Below, piece by piece: positions 1 to 9,733 of a DNA stretch of 64,000 nt; the stretch's first letter is position 1, and each line of letters opens with the position of its first letter. The notes below the pieces were generated by a model. It was not told where the DNA came from and searched no databases. It was given only the letters and a program-made list of their open reading frames with translations. The DNA is taken from the NCBI RefSeq assembly GCF_011927795.1, contig NZ_JAATJJ010000002.1, positions 186,001 to 250,000 on the forward strand. Direction: 5' to 3'. Source of the stretch: Saonia flava. GTDB lineage: Bacteria > Bacteroidota > Bacteroidia > Flavobacteriales > Flavobacteriaceae. The position numbers and the translations under genes were made by a program.

Positions 1-2185
<2,185 letters not shown>

Positions 2186-2197
2186 TTGTTGGTAGTA
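2186..2197 (+). repeat. 5' end of cassette 1 (inverted-repeat arm)
   Basis: TTGTTGGTAGTA here is the exact reverse complement of TACTACCAACAA at 2732-2743, just after the stop codon of the gene between them. In an integron cassette the 5' end is complementary to the R'' box of the same cassette's attC because the two meet in the circular form; this pair behaves that way. Confidence 0.6.
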
Positions 2198-2271
2198 ATT
2201 TGGTACGGTAAAGGAACATTCAGCATTCAAAAAACTTAACGCAACAAATCTAAATAGTTAAATCAATAAAA

Positions 2272-2727
2272 ATGACAACACAAATTATTCGATTTAGTAA
2301 CATACTGATGGCAGCATTGGTAGCTGGAACAATCTTTGGAATATGGATTGGATATAATCCAATGGATTTATCTGCCGCAACCTACATTGAACAACAACAG
2401 AATATAATTATAGCCTTAAATGATATTATGCCAATATTGGGACTGATTACAATAATATTGACATTGGCTTCTGCATTTCTACGGAGAAAAGAAAAAATGG
2501 CCTTTATACTCCTGTTAGTGGCAAGTGCTTTTTTGATTTTTAGCGGCCTCATAACCAAATTTGGAAATCAACCGATTAATAGTATTGTAATGACCTGGGA
2601 TTTGAAAAGCCTTCCAAATAATTGGATGGAACTAAGAAGCAAGTGGTGGTTTTACCATGAAATAAGAACCTTGACCGCCTTTATTGGTCTTTGTCTCATT
2701 GTATGGACAAGCATGAAAAAAGATTAA
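2272..2727 (+). CDS. DUF1772 / anthrone-oxygenase-like membrane protein
   Basis: A 151-residue integral membrane protein with about four hydrophobic segments (roughly residues 8-27, 47-66, 73-92 and 128-146). The stretch GNQPINSIVMTWD followed by WMELRSKWWFYHEIRT is the conserved loop of the DUF1772 (anthrone oxygenase-like) family, with the N-x-x-I-N and W-x-x-x-R patterns. Its substrate is unknown. It is the only gene of the first cassette-like unit and lies between matching 12 bp inverted arms. It has its own 5' untranslated region of about 75 bp inside the cassette, so it may carry its own promoter. Confidence 0.75.
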   Translation: MTTQIIRFSNILMAALVAGTIFGIWIGYNPMDLSAATYIEQQQNIIIALNDIMPILGLITIILTLASAFLRRKEKMAFILLLVASAFLIFSGLITKFGNQPINSIVMTWDLKSLPNNWMELRSKWWFYHEIRTLTAFIGLCLIVWTSMKKD

Positions 2728-2731
2728 AAAC

Positions 2732-2919
2732 TACTACCAACAACGCACCCTATGAAACATAGCTAATACAGGCTTCCCGAGAGGTTTTAGTGTGTTTGCA
2801 AAGACAGCCAAATTTAAAAATTTGGCTTTTTGAGAATTTAAAAGAAACAATTAAAAATTCGGCTCTGTGTTTAACCGTAAAGTAGGTGTGTAAATCCGCT
2901 ACTATTCTTATACTCATCG
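2732..2919 (+). repeat. attC-like site A, end of cassette 1
   Basis: A 188 bp non-coding spacer beginning with TACTACCAAC (complementary to the 5' end of cassette 1) and ending at the G of CGTTAGG. It contains an almost continuous palindrome, AGCCAAATTT (2806-2815) and AAATTTGGCT (2818-2827), with a 2-base loop. It resembles integron attC sites in its end boxes and in its potential for a folded bottom strand. It is longer than the common 60-150 bp sites and the inner L boxes are not clear to me. Confidence 0.55.
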
Positions 2920-2950
2920 TTAGGGCTAATTTAAAAACCTAAGAAATTTA

Positions 2951-3844
2951 ATGACGCTTATTGTTGCAAAAATCAAAGAAGATAAAATCAAAATCGTATC
3001 TGATTCCAAAATAACAGACGAAGCAGCAGTAAGAAATAATCCTCTTTTTGGAAATCTCAAAACGATAATTCTAAGTCCAGATACTTGCATTGGATATGCT
3101 GGTAAAGTCTACTTTGCAGAAAAAGTATTGGACGAATTTTATGGCGAAAAAATCAAAAACTTCAAAGAACTTTTTAATAGATGTGGTCAATTACATCATG
3201 AATCAAACTTTAAAACAGATTTTATTCTCGCTACCCTATTTGATAATAAACCAGTTATTTATAAAATTTCAGAAGGTAAAATGTTTTTAGACCATATCAA
3301 TTTATGGATTGGAGATATAGAAGGGTTTAATAAATATCAAAGTGAATATCATAACAAAAAAAATACAAATAAAGCAGATTTTGCAAGAATGGATATTGCA
3401 TTTTCTGAAGTTATCAAAGATGAAAAAATACCGTCTGTAAGTGACTTTAGAATTGGAATCGACACAGTATTTCATGAAGAATTAAAATCATTGATTTTTA
3501 TATATGAATTTAAAGCAGAGTTTAGCTTTGCCAATCAAATTATAAAAGCTCGCTCTGGCAAACAACTTAATCCAATTAAAGTTGGTGGAGCTGAGATTGG
3601 CGGATATGGCATCTGTTATTTGAGGTCGGTTAACGTATATGAACCAGGAGTAGCAATTCATTTCCCTCAAGGTGGTTTTGGAATGCTATTTTGTCCGAAA
3701 ATAAATCATAATAAAGCTATTATTATAAAAGAAAATGATGGAGAAGGTTTCGCTAAAAAAGTATGGAGTTTATATAAAATTGCTTTAGAAGGAATTGTAT
3801 TGAAAGACGGATTTGCTTTTAAATATATAGTGAATAAAAACTAG
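2951..3844 (+). CDS. Proteasome-like Ntn-hydrolase, cassette cargo
   Basis: A 297-residue soluble protein with no named family that I recognise. After the initiator Met the sequence begins TLIVAKIKEDKIKIVSDSKI. Counting the Thr as residue 1, an Asp falls at 17 and a Lys at about 36 (NLKTIIL), followed by a CIGYAG turn. This matches the Thr1/Asp17/Lys33 arrangement and the early strands of proteasome beta subunits and HslV, so an N-terminal nucleophile hydrolase fold is inferred, with Met removal exposing Thr1. It is longer than HslV or beta subunits (about 175-230 residues). It is the single gene of cassette 2 and its stop codon lies inside the 3' inverted arm. No partner unfoldase is nearby. 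Confidence 0.6.
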   Translation: MTLIVAKIKEDKIKIVSDSKITDEAAVRNNPLFGNLKTIILSPDTCIGYAGKVYFAEKVLDEFYGEKIKNFKELFNRCGQLHHESNFKTDFILATLFDNKPVIYKISEGKMFLDHINLWIGDIEGFNKYQSEYHNKKNTNKADFARMDIAFSEVIKDEKIPSVSDFRIGIDTVFHEELKSLIFIYEFKAEFSFANQIIKARSGKQLNPIKVGGAEIGGYGICYLRSVNVYEPGVAIHFPQGGFGMLFCPKINHNKAIIIKENDGEGFAKKVWSLYKIALEGIVLKDGFAFKYIVNKN

Positions 3845-4037
3845 CCCTAACAATGCCTAAACGTAATGCGGACTTTAGGGCAAATACGAAAGGTCTGTGT
3901 ATATTTATAAAGTCGCCAAATCTTTTGGATTTGGCAATTAAAAAAGAAAAAATAATTACAAAACAAAAAGCTCTGGCTCGCAGACCAGACGGAAACAAAA
4001 AGTTTCCTTGCCTGCCCTACTTGCCATAGCTGCAACG
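3842..4037 (+). repeat. attC-like site B, end of cassette 2
   Basis: A 196 bp spacer from TAGCCCTAAC (3842-3851, overlapping the stop codon) to the G of CAACGTTAGGT. The first arm is the exact complement of GTTAGGGCTA at 2919-2928, the 5' end of the same cassette. Internal inverted repeats include GCCAAATC/GATTTGGC (3915-3922 and 3928-3935), GGAAAC/GTTTCC near 3991-4008, and an outer GGTCTG/CAGACC pair. The closing CAACGTTAGGT with opening CCTAACAATGC resembles the ends of classic attC sites. Confidence 0.6.
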
Positions 4038-4059
4038 TTAGGTGTAATTACTCACAAAA

Positions 4060-4626
4060 ATGAAAAATTTCCTTATAAATAACTTTGAAATTTCAGAATC
4101 TGATGCTGAAGTATTCTCAGCTTCTTTTGAAAGAATAGATTTAATTAAGGGTGAGAAATTTGTAGACTTCGGTAAAGTTTCTAATAGAATTGGATTTGTT
4201 GAGAAAGGGCTTTTAAAGTGCACTTTAATTGGAAATGACAAATCAGTTATTGATGACTTTGTATTTGAGAATCAGTTTGTAGCAAATTATTATAGTTTTT
4301 TAAGACAAAAAAAATCAAATAAAGAAATAGTTTGCCTAAAAAACTCTAAGCTAAGAATAATAACTAGAAAGAAACTTGACGAATTAGCAAATAAACATTC
4401 ATTTATAAAAAAAATAGCTAGACAAGTATCTGAACAACTATTTATTTCCACAGCAAAAAAACTTGAAGATTTTAGACTTTTGAACGCTGAAGAAAGATAT
4501 TCAAAATTGGTTAAAATGAATAAAAGGTTTATAACCGAAATTCCACAATATGAAATTGCCTCGTACTTAAATGTAAGTCCAGAAACAGTAAGTCGAATTA
4601 GAAATAAGTTTACACTTCCTTCTTGA
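4060..4626 (+). CDS. Crp/Fnr-family transcriptional regulator
   Basis: A 188-residue protein with an N-terminal cyclic-nucleotide-binding-type beta roll (about residues 1-115) and a C-terminal helix-turn-helix ending in IASYLNVSPETVSRIRNKF. The ETVSR recognition helix keeps the Glu and Arg that contact TGA half-sites in Crp/FNR proteins. There are no FNR-type iron-sulfur cysteines. The HTH is compact, as in the short Crp-like regulators common in Bacteroidota. It is the first of two genes in cassette 3, 56 bp before a DUF1330 gene, which is a plausible target. Confidence 0.82.
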   Translation: MKNFLINNFEISESDAEVFSASFERIDLIKGEKFVDFGKVSNRIGFVEKGLLKCTLIGNDKSVIDDFVFENQFVANYYSFLRQKKSNKEIVCLKNSKLRIITRKKLDELANKHSFIKKIARQVSEQLFISTAKKLEDFRLLNAEERYSKLVKMNKRFITEIPQYEIASYLNVSPETVSRIRNKFTLPS

Positions 4627-4682
4627 TGTACATCAATGAATATTTGTAATATTAGTATGAAATTTGTGGAAAATTATAAAAT

Positions 4683-5120
4683 ATGAGTAAGTACATTAAT
4701 GCAACAGAAGTAGCTGGCAAAGAATTCTATTTAGATTTTCTTCAAAAAGGAAAAATTGTAATGCTGAACTTGCTAAAGTTCCGACAAAAGGCTGACTATA
4801 CAGATTTGGAACAAATAAAACCCGAAGAAGAAGTTAGCGGAGAAAAAGCGTACGAATTGTATATGAAAAGTACATTGCCAGAATTAAAAAAATCGGGCAG
4901 TCGAATAATCTATTATGGAAAAAGTAATGATTTTCTAATCGGACCTGAATCTGAAAAATGGAATGCTGTTTTAATAGTTGAGCACGAATCCGTCTTGAAG
5001 TTTATGGAGTTTTCTAAAAGTAATGCTTATTTAAATAATGTAGGTCATAGAACCGCTGGATTAGAAGATTCTCGATTATTACCAACTTCTGAAATAAAAA
5101 CTACACCTAACAGTGTATAA
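4683..5120 (+). CDS. DUF1330-family protein
   Basis: A 145-residue soluble protein. The segments GKIVMLNLLKFRQKADY, GEKAYELYMKSTLPELKKSGSRIIYYGKS and WNAVLIVEHESVLKFMEFSKSNAY follow the ferredoxin-like dimeric alpha/beta-barrel pattern of the DUF1330 family. No catalytic role is established for the family. It follows the Crp-family gene in the same cassette. Its last codons overlap the 3' inverted arm (TACACCTAAC at 5102-5111), so the cassette boundary is partly coding. Confidence 0.75.
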   Translation: MSKYINATEVAGKEFYLDFLQKGKIVMLNLLKFRQKADYTDLEQIKPEEEVSGEKAYELYMKSTLPELKKSGSRIIYYGKSNDFLIGPESEKWNAVLIVEHESVLKFMEFSKSNAYLNNVGHRTAGLEDSRLLPTSEIKTTPNSV

Positions 5121-5235
5121 AATTAATTGCTAGTTCTAGCCTACTTACGAAAATCCTAGCGGATTTTCTATTCGGTTTGTATTTGCTAAATTAGGTGCTT
5201 AAACAACACAACTAATCTTAAACAAAACCGATAAC
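5102..5235 (+). repeat. attC-like site C, end of cassette 3 (right end degenerate)
   Basis: TACACCTAAC at 5102-5111 is the exact complement of GTTAGGTGTA at 4037-4046, the 5' end of cassette 3. The spacer contains a perfect hairpin GAAAATCC-TAGC-GGATTTTC (5149-5168) and a TTAGGTG at 5192-5198 that could also pair with the opening arm. From memory, very similar spacers follow many genes in Flavobacteriaceae; I could not search for this. No clear GTTRRRY core is seen at the right end (the sequence reads CCGATAAC near 5228), so this is probably the last, decayed site. Confidence 0.5.
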
Positions 5236-5252
5236 AAACCTTCCCAAAACCT

Positions 5253-6128
5253 CTATTTTTTAGGTTTCCAAAAACCGTATAAATTTTGGTGTACAAAATC
5301 TTTTGGGAAATGCTCCTCACCCTTAAAACCCAGCTCAATTTTGCCGCTGTCCTCTGGGATGTAATTGGTCTTAAAGATGTAGTCCCACAAACTTAGACTT
5401 ATCCCAAAATTTACACCATAGGTGCCCTTGGGCAAGGTATAGGCATGGTGGTACAAATGCATTACGGGGTTGTTAAAAACATACTTTAACGGGCCCCAGG
5501 TAATCTTAATATTGGAATGGTTAAAATGCCCAATGGCAATGGCTATAAAATGTACAATAAAGGCCTGGCTGGGCTCAAACCCACCCAAGATCATGACCCC
5601 AAAAGTCTTTAACGGCTTGTAGAGTACATTTTCCATCCAATGGTAGCGCAAGTGTGCCGCAAAGCCCATTTCTTTTACACTATGGTGCACCTTATGAAAA
5701 TTCCACAGCACAGAAAACCTATGCAACAGTACATGGGTGAACCACTGTACAAAATCCAGGACTATAAAAAACACCAACAACTGCACCCACATGGGCCATG
5801 CCGCAATATCCACTATGGCCAAGCTTTTTGCCGTTATCCCAATATCTTTAAAGAGTACTTTTAATACCTCATAAAACCCACTTATAACAATGGAAAAAAG
5901 AAAGAAGTTAAAGAACATATAAAAGGCATCCAACCAAAAATCCTTTCTAAAAATAGCCTGTTCCTTTCGCCATGGAAAGAGGATTTCCAACCCCCAGACC
6001 ACTAAAGAGATTATAATAAGCCCCCAAAAGTAATTGGTGTACCAAGGTACCTCCAACACTATGGATTTCCAGGTCCAATTTACGGAACCCATAAAGGCAT
6101 TGGTAAAGGCGTCTATATATTTTTCCAT
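5253..6128 (-). CDS. Sterol desaturase / fatty acid hydroxylase family protein
   Basis: A 291-residue membrane protein with a di-iron histidine cluster: HVLLH (132-136), HKVHH (145-149) and HLYHH (224-228), the three His boxes of the fatty acid hydroxylase superfamily. Hydrophobic segments lie around residues 32-50, 67-90, 112-130 and 174-200. It probably hydroxylates or desaturates a lipid in the inner membrane; the substrate cannot be told. It is 7 bp downstream of the cytochrome c gene and so may be the last gene of the molybdoenzyme operon. Confidence 0.85.
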   Translation of the reverse strand: MEKYIDAFTNAFMGSVNWTWKSIVLEVPWYTNYFWGLIIISLVVWGLEILFPWRKEQAIFRKDFWLDAFYMFFNFFLFSIVISGFYEVLKVLFKDIGITAKSLAIVDIAAWPMWVQLLVFFIVLDFVQWFTHVLLHRFSVLWNFHKVHHSVKEMGFAAHLRYHWMENVLYKPLKTFGVMILGGFEPSQAFIVHFIAIAIGHFNHSNIKITWGPLKYVFNNPVMHLYHHAYTLPKGTYGVNFGISLSLWDYIFKTNYIPEDSGKIELGFKGEEHFPKDFVHQNLYGFWKPKK

Positions 6129-6135
6129 TTAAAAA

Positions 6136-6591
6136 CTACTTATCGTTTAAGGTGTACCACTCCACATTGGCAAGGTTTTGTCTCCTCCCCTTTTTATCTG
6201 GGGCGTAGTGGGTTGCCAAATAGTTTACTATTAGTTCCTCATTTTCTCCCAAAGGCCATAGGTTTTGGGTCTCTTGCATCCACCTAATAGTGGCCTGCCA
6301 CTGCTCCTTGCTCATTCTATTTTGGGTCACCAATTTGGCAGAATGGCAGGTGGTGCAATTTTGTACCACTTGGTCCAACCCCTCCGCATCCACAAAACCG
6401 GTACGCACATGGATGCCATTTTCTATTTTATCCAAGTCTTCCTCCAAGCCATTTACATCTACCACTTCTTCGGCATCCATAACTTTGGGGGCACCTTCCC
6501 TAGTAACAAAATAATAGATTCCTCCCAGAAGTAGGGAGACAATTACCACTAGGTTCAAAAGCTTTGATTTTATATTTTTATTTGTCCCCAT
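6136..6591 (-). CDS. Membrane-anchored monohaem cytochrome c (SorB/SoxD-like)
   Basis: A 151-residue protein with an N-terminal membrane anchor (about residues 11-29) and one haem-binding motif CTTCH at 79-83. A Met-containing segment (NRMSKEQWQATIRWM) is a candidate for the distal ligand. It abuts the stop codon of the upstream molybdoenzyme gene, so it is probably the electron acceptor subunit, as SorB is for SorA. It acts on the periplasmic side of the inner membrane. Confidence 0.8.
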   Translation of the reverse strand: MGTNKNIKSKLLNLVVIVSLLLGGIYYFVTREGAPKVMDAEEVVDVNGLEEDLDKIENGIHVRTGFVDAEGLDQVVQNCTTCHSAKLVTQNRMSKEQWQATIRWMQETQNLWPLGENEELIVNYLATHYAPDKKGRRQNLANVEWYTLNDK

Positions 6592-7812
6592 TTAGCTCAC
6601 TTTAATTGCAATCCTATGGCAGGCATTGTTTAAATATCCTTTGGGGTTCCAGCCCGGCAATACCATAGGTTGGGCAACTCCGTTGGAATCTGTTGCCCTT
6701 GCCCAAACTTCATAATATCCTTTTTTGGGAAACGCAATGGAAGCAGAGAAACGCTGCCATGCGAGTCGGTTACTGGCAGGCTCCAGTTTACAGGTTTTCC
6801 ATGTTGCTCCAAAGTCTATGGAATAGTGCATTTCTTTTACCTGCAACTCCCCGGCCCATGCATGCCCCCTAATGTTCAACTTTTTGTTCTGTTCCAATAC
6901 AGCACCTGTTTTTGGGTAGGTAATCAAGGATTTTACGGGCATGGATTCTATGATGCACATATCCTCATCTTCCACTTTTTCACCGGGAGCCACCGTCTCA
7001 CAGGGTACGCGATACGAGCTTCCTTCCATTTTTTCACCATCGTGTACTTTGTTCCGAACGCTAATGCCATTTATCCATTTCCCCGATGCAGATGCCGGCC
7101 AACCCCCTGCCACCAAACGTAACGGATACCCATGTGCCAAAGGAATATCTTCCCCATTCATTTTAAAGGCCAATAAGGTTTCATCCTGCAGGGCCTTTGC
7201 CATAGGGACGCCCCTGGAAATAGGTTCTTTATTGGGGTCCCTGCTTAAATGGACATCGGCAGCATGGTACCCAATATAGACCGCATCACCTTTTACGCCC
7301 ACATCTGCCAAAACATCTTTTAACCTAACACCTGTCCACTCCGCACAAGAAACCGCACCAATGGTCCATTGGTTTCCCTTGGCTGGTGGATTAAATTCGC
7401 TCCTACCGTTTCCACCGCATTCCAATGTTAATTGATAGGTATAGTGTTTAAACTTGGATTTCAACTCCGCTAAGGTGTAGGTTTTTGATTTGGATATGGC
7501 CTCTCCATTAAAAGTTACGGACCAATTGGCGACATCAATCTTTTCTGGAATCAACCCATTGTTTCTTATGAACATGTACTTATTGGGTGTAACGGCATCA
7601 TCCAGTAAATGGGCCTGGGCCTCCATGTTCCATGGCTTATCGTTCAACACCACCATTTGTGGGTCTTTGTTGAACATTTTAAAAGGGTCTGGGTCTTGCA
7701 ATGCCAATGGGGAATACCCTTTTGGCATGGTAGCCCCAAAAACGATTTCCATGCCCAACACAGTGAACACAGAGGTTTGTGCGGTTTTCTTTAAAAACTT
7801 ACGACGTTCCAT
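6592..7812 (-). CDS. Sulfite-oxidase-family molybdopterin enzyme (SorA/SoxC-like)
   Basis: A 406-residue exported molybdoenzyme. The chosen ATG at 7812 gives MERRKFLKKTAQTS, a Tat signal; an upstream in-frame start at 7872 would place 20 extra residues in front of it and is unlikely. The Mo-binding domain carries LTLECGGNGR with the molybdenum-ligand Cys at about residue 132. The C-terminal part (about 290-406) matches the dimerisation domain of sulfite oxidases. With the next gene it should form a periplasmic sulfite or sulfur-compound dehydrogenase passing electrons to cytochrome c. SorA and SoxC cannot be separated by eye. The ATG follows a 180 bp divergent region shared with the ABC1 kinase. 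Confidence 0.85.
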   Translation of the reverse strand: MERRKFLKKTAQTSVFTVLGMEIVFGATMPKGYSPLALQDPDPFKMFNKDPQMVVLNDKPWNMEAQAHLLDDAVTPNKYMFIRNNGLIPEKIDVANWSVTFNGEAISKSKTYTLAELKSKFKHYTYQLTLECGGNGRSEFNPPAKGNQWTIGAVSCAEWTGVRLKDVLADVGVKGDAVYIGYHAADVHLSRDPNKEPISRGVPMAKALQDETLLAFKMNGEDIPLAHGYPLRLVAGGWPASASGKWINGISVRNKVHDGEKMEGSSYRVPCETVAPGEKVEDEDMCIIESMPVKSLITYPKTGAVLEQNKKLNIRGHAWAGELQVKEMHYSIDFGATWKTCKLEPASNRLAWQRFSASIAFPKKGYYEVWARATDSNGVAQPMVLPGWNPKGYLNNACHRIAIKVS

Positions 7813-7924
7813 GAAAAGAATTAAGATTGAATTTTTAAACTTACGAATAATTATCAATCCTAAAAGTAACAAAAGTTACCCTTAAAATTAATTAATGGGA
7901 AAACACTTCTTTGGCCCCATATCC

Positions 7925-7936
7925 TGATAATTATCA
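7925..7936 (+). promoter_or_regulatory. Crp-type box, ABC1 kinase promoter
   Basis: TGATAATTATCA is a perfect 12 bp palindrome. The -7 box TACTTTTG begins at 7960, 29.5 bp from the dyad centre, and the ATG follows at 7993. No -7 box at this spacing is seen toward the molybdoenzyme gene, so only the kinase seems to be controlled. Confidence 0.75.
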
Positions 7937-7992
7937 TTTTACTTCACCTGCCATGAAACTACTTTTGTATGTAACGTTCTAGAACAAGACCC

Positions 7993-9681
7993 ATGGCAAT
8001 AGCAGGCATCCGTTTCCATAAGACAGAAATAAAGAGATACAACAAACTTTTAAGTGTATTGATGAAATACGGATTTAAAGATATTGTTGCAAATTCCGAT
8101 TTAAAAAAATACATCCCCAAATCATTTTTGACCAGTCATAAGGAGTTGGACAAAAACCTCTCTTTTTCCAAATATGAACGGGTGAGAATGGTGTTGGAAG
8201 AATTAGGGCCCACCTATATTAAACTTGGACAGATTTTTAGCAATAGGGAAGATTTGTTTCCCAAGGAGTTGACCACAGAGCTGGAAAAATTACAGGATCA
8301 TGCTCCGCCTTTGGAAAATTTTAGCGTGATACAAACAGTTGAAGAGGAACTGAACATAAAGGCCAGTGACCATTTTGAATACATTTACCCAGAACCTTTG
8401 GCGGCAGCTTCTTTGGCACAGGTACACAAGGCCATACTTAAAAATGGGGATTTGGTCATCCTAAAAATCCAACGACCAAATATTACGGAAACCATAGAAT
8501 CCGATATCTTAGTCATGAAGCAATTGGCAAAAAGCCTTGCCAAGTACAGTGAACAGGCAAAATCTTTTCAACCCCAAGAGATAGTCAACAGCTTTGAAAA
8601 AAGCATTAAGGAAGAATTGCGTTTTTCCAGAGAATTGAACAACGTAGAAAGGTTTGCAAAAAATTTTGAAAACAATACTTTGGTGTATGTGCCCAAAATA
8701 TACCGGGACCTATCCAATGACCATATTATTTGTATGGAGTATATAAATGGCATTAAAATATCCAACATAGAAGAAATAGATGCCATGGGGATAGATAGAA
8801 ATGCGCTGGCAAAAATTGGGGTGGACCTTTATTTGGAACAAGTATTGGAGCATGGATTTTTCCATGCAGACCCGCATCCTGGAAATCTATTTTTGTTACC
8901 TGGACTTGGGAAAATATGTTTTGTAGATTTTGGAATGATGGGAAGCCTAACATCTACAGATAGTGAACTGTTGGAAGACCTATTATTCAGTTTCGTAAAA
9001 AAAGATGCCTCCAAAATTATTGTTACCGTTGAGAAAATAGCGCTTACCTCTAACATTCCAAACCGGAAGAAATTGGAAAATGACATCAATGAGTTTTTAC
9101 ATGAAAGTGAAAATTATGTCACGCTAAAGGATATTAAATTGAACGTTACCCTAAATGAATTCAAAAAAATATTATCCCATAACCAAATTATACTGCCCCA
9201 TTATTTTTATATGCTCATTAGGGCATTGATCATTATAGAGGCATTGGGGCAAAAATTAGATCCTGAGTTCAATATCCTAGACAATATTAAACCCTATTTA
9301 CAGAGCATAGGCCTTAAAAGGATAAGTCCCAACCGTATTCTAAAAAAGAGCATTAAACGGTTTCAAAATCTAAATAGATTTATTGATACCATTCCAGATG
9401 ACTTAGACTCCATAATTCAAAAAGTAAAAAAAGGGGAGCTAAAAGTGGTTCATGACATCAATGGTCTGGACGCCTTTAGAACTACCCTTAATATAGCCAG
9501 TAACCGTGTAGTTCTTGCCATTATACTGGCAGCGCTTTCCATTGGCTCTGCCCTGCTGGTCATTGCGGATATGCCCCCAAGAATTTATGGTGTCCCAGCA
9601 CTAGGGTTGATTGGGTTTATAATCTCAGGAATCTTGGGGTTGATAGTAATCTATTCCATCATTCGAAAGAAAATTTTCTAA
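7993..9681 (+). CDS. ABC1/UbiB/AarF family atypical kinase
   Basis: A 562-residue member of the ABC1 (UbiB/COQ8) family. It has the family-specific KLGQ motif (77-80), the Ala-rich loop in place of a glycine loop (AAASLAQVH, about 137-145), the ILKIQRP lysine strand, HADPHPGN (291-298) and VDFG (311-314). Two C-terminal membrane helices lie at about 505-560. Relatives support ubiquinone or other isoprenoid-lipid handling and are ATPases; flavobacteria use menaquinone, so the exact role here is open. It has its own promoter with the Crp-type box, which ties it to the stress regulon although it sits 14 kb to the left of the island. Confidence 0.9.
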   Translation: MAIAGIRFHKTEIKRYNKLLSVLMKYGFKDIVANSDLKKYIPKSFLTSHKELDKNLSFSKYERVRMVLEELGPTYIKLGQIFSNREDLFPKELTTELEKLQDHAPPLENFSVIQTVEEELNIKASDHFEYIYPEPLAAASLAQVHKAILKNGDLVILKIQRPNITETIESDILVMKQLAKSLAKYSEQAKSFQPQEIVNSFEKSIKEELRFSRELNNVERFAKNFENNTLVYVPKIYRDLSNDHIICMEYINGIKISNIEEIDAMGIDRNALAKIGVDLYLEQVLEHGFFHADPHPGNLFLLPGLGKICFVDFGMMGSLTSTDSELLEDLLFSFVKKDASKIIVTVEKIALTSNIPNRKKLENDINEFLHESENYVTLKDIKLNVTLNEFKKILSHNQIILPHYFYMLIRALIIIEALGQKLDPEFNILDNIKPYLQSIGLKRISPNRILKKSIKRFQNLNRFIDTIPDDLDSIIQKVKKGELKVVHDINGLDAFRTTLNIASNRVVLAIILAALSIGSALLVIADMPPRIYGVPALGLIGFIISGILGLIVIYSIIRKKIF

Positions 9682-9733
9682 ATAAACACCACTCAACCGT
9701 GTTGCTGCTCAGTCCTGTTTCCGGTTTATTTAG
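9678..9733. terminator. Inverted repeat between convergent genes
   Basis: CTAAATAAAC (9678-9687) and GTTTATTTAG (9724-9733) are perfect complements and cover the stop codons of both convergent genes. The 36 bp loop is long for an intrinsic terminator, so a bidirectional terminator is only a suggestion. Confidence 0.35.

Noticed and set aside
4060-4626. The cassette-borne Crp-family protein as regulator of the 17 boxes
   Set aside because: It could bind TGA half-sites, but it is outside the island in a mobile-looking unit. The REC-Crp protein lies within the cluster and is the simpler candidate. Not excluded by sequence alone.
2186-5235. Transposon or MITE explanation for the inverted arms
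   Set aside because: Arms differ from unit to unit but match within each unit, no target-site duplication is visible and no transposase is present; the cassette model explains this better.
7845-7856. GAATAATTATCA near the molybdoenzyme start as a second Crp-type box
   Set aside because: Only the right half-site matches and it is 33 bp from the ATG without a -7 box at the right place.
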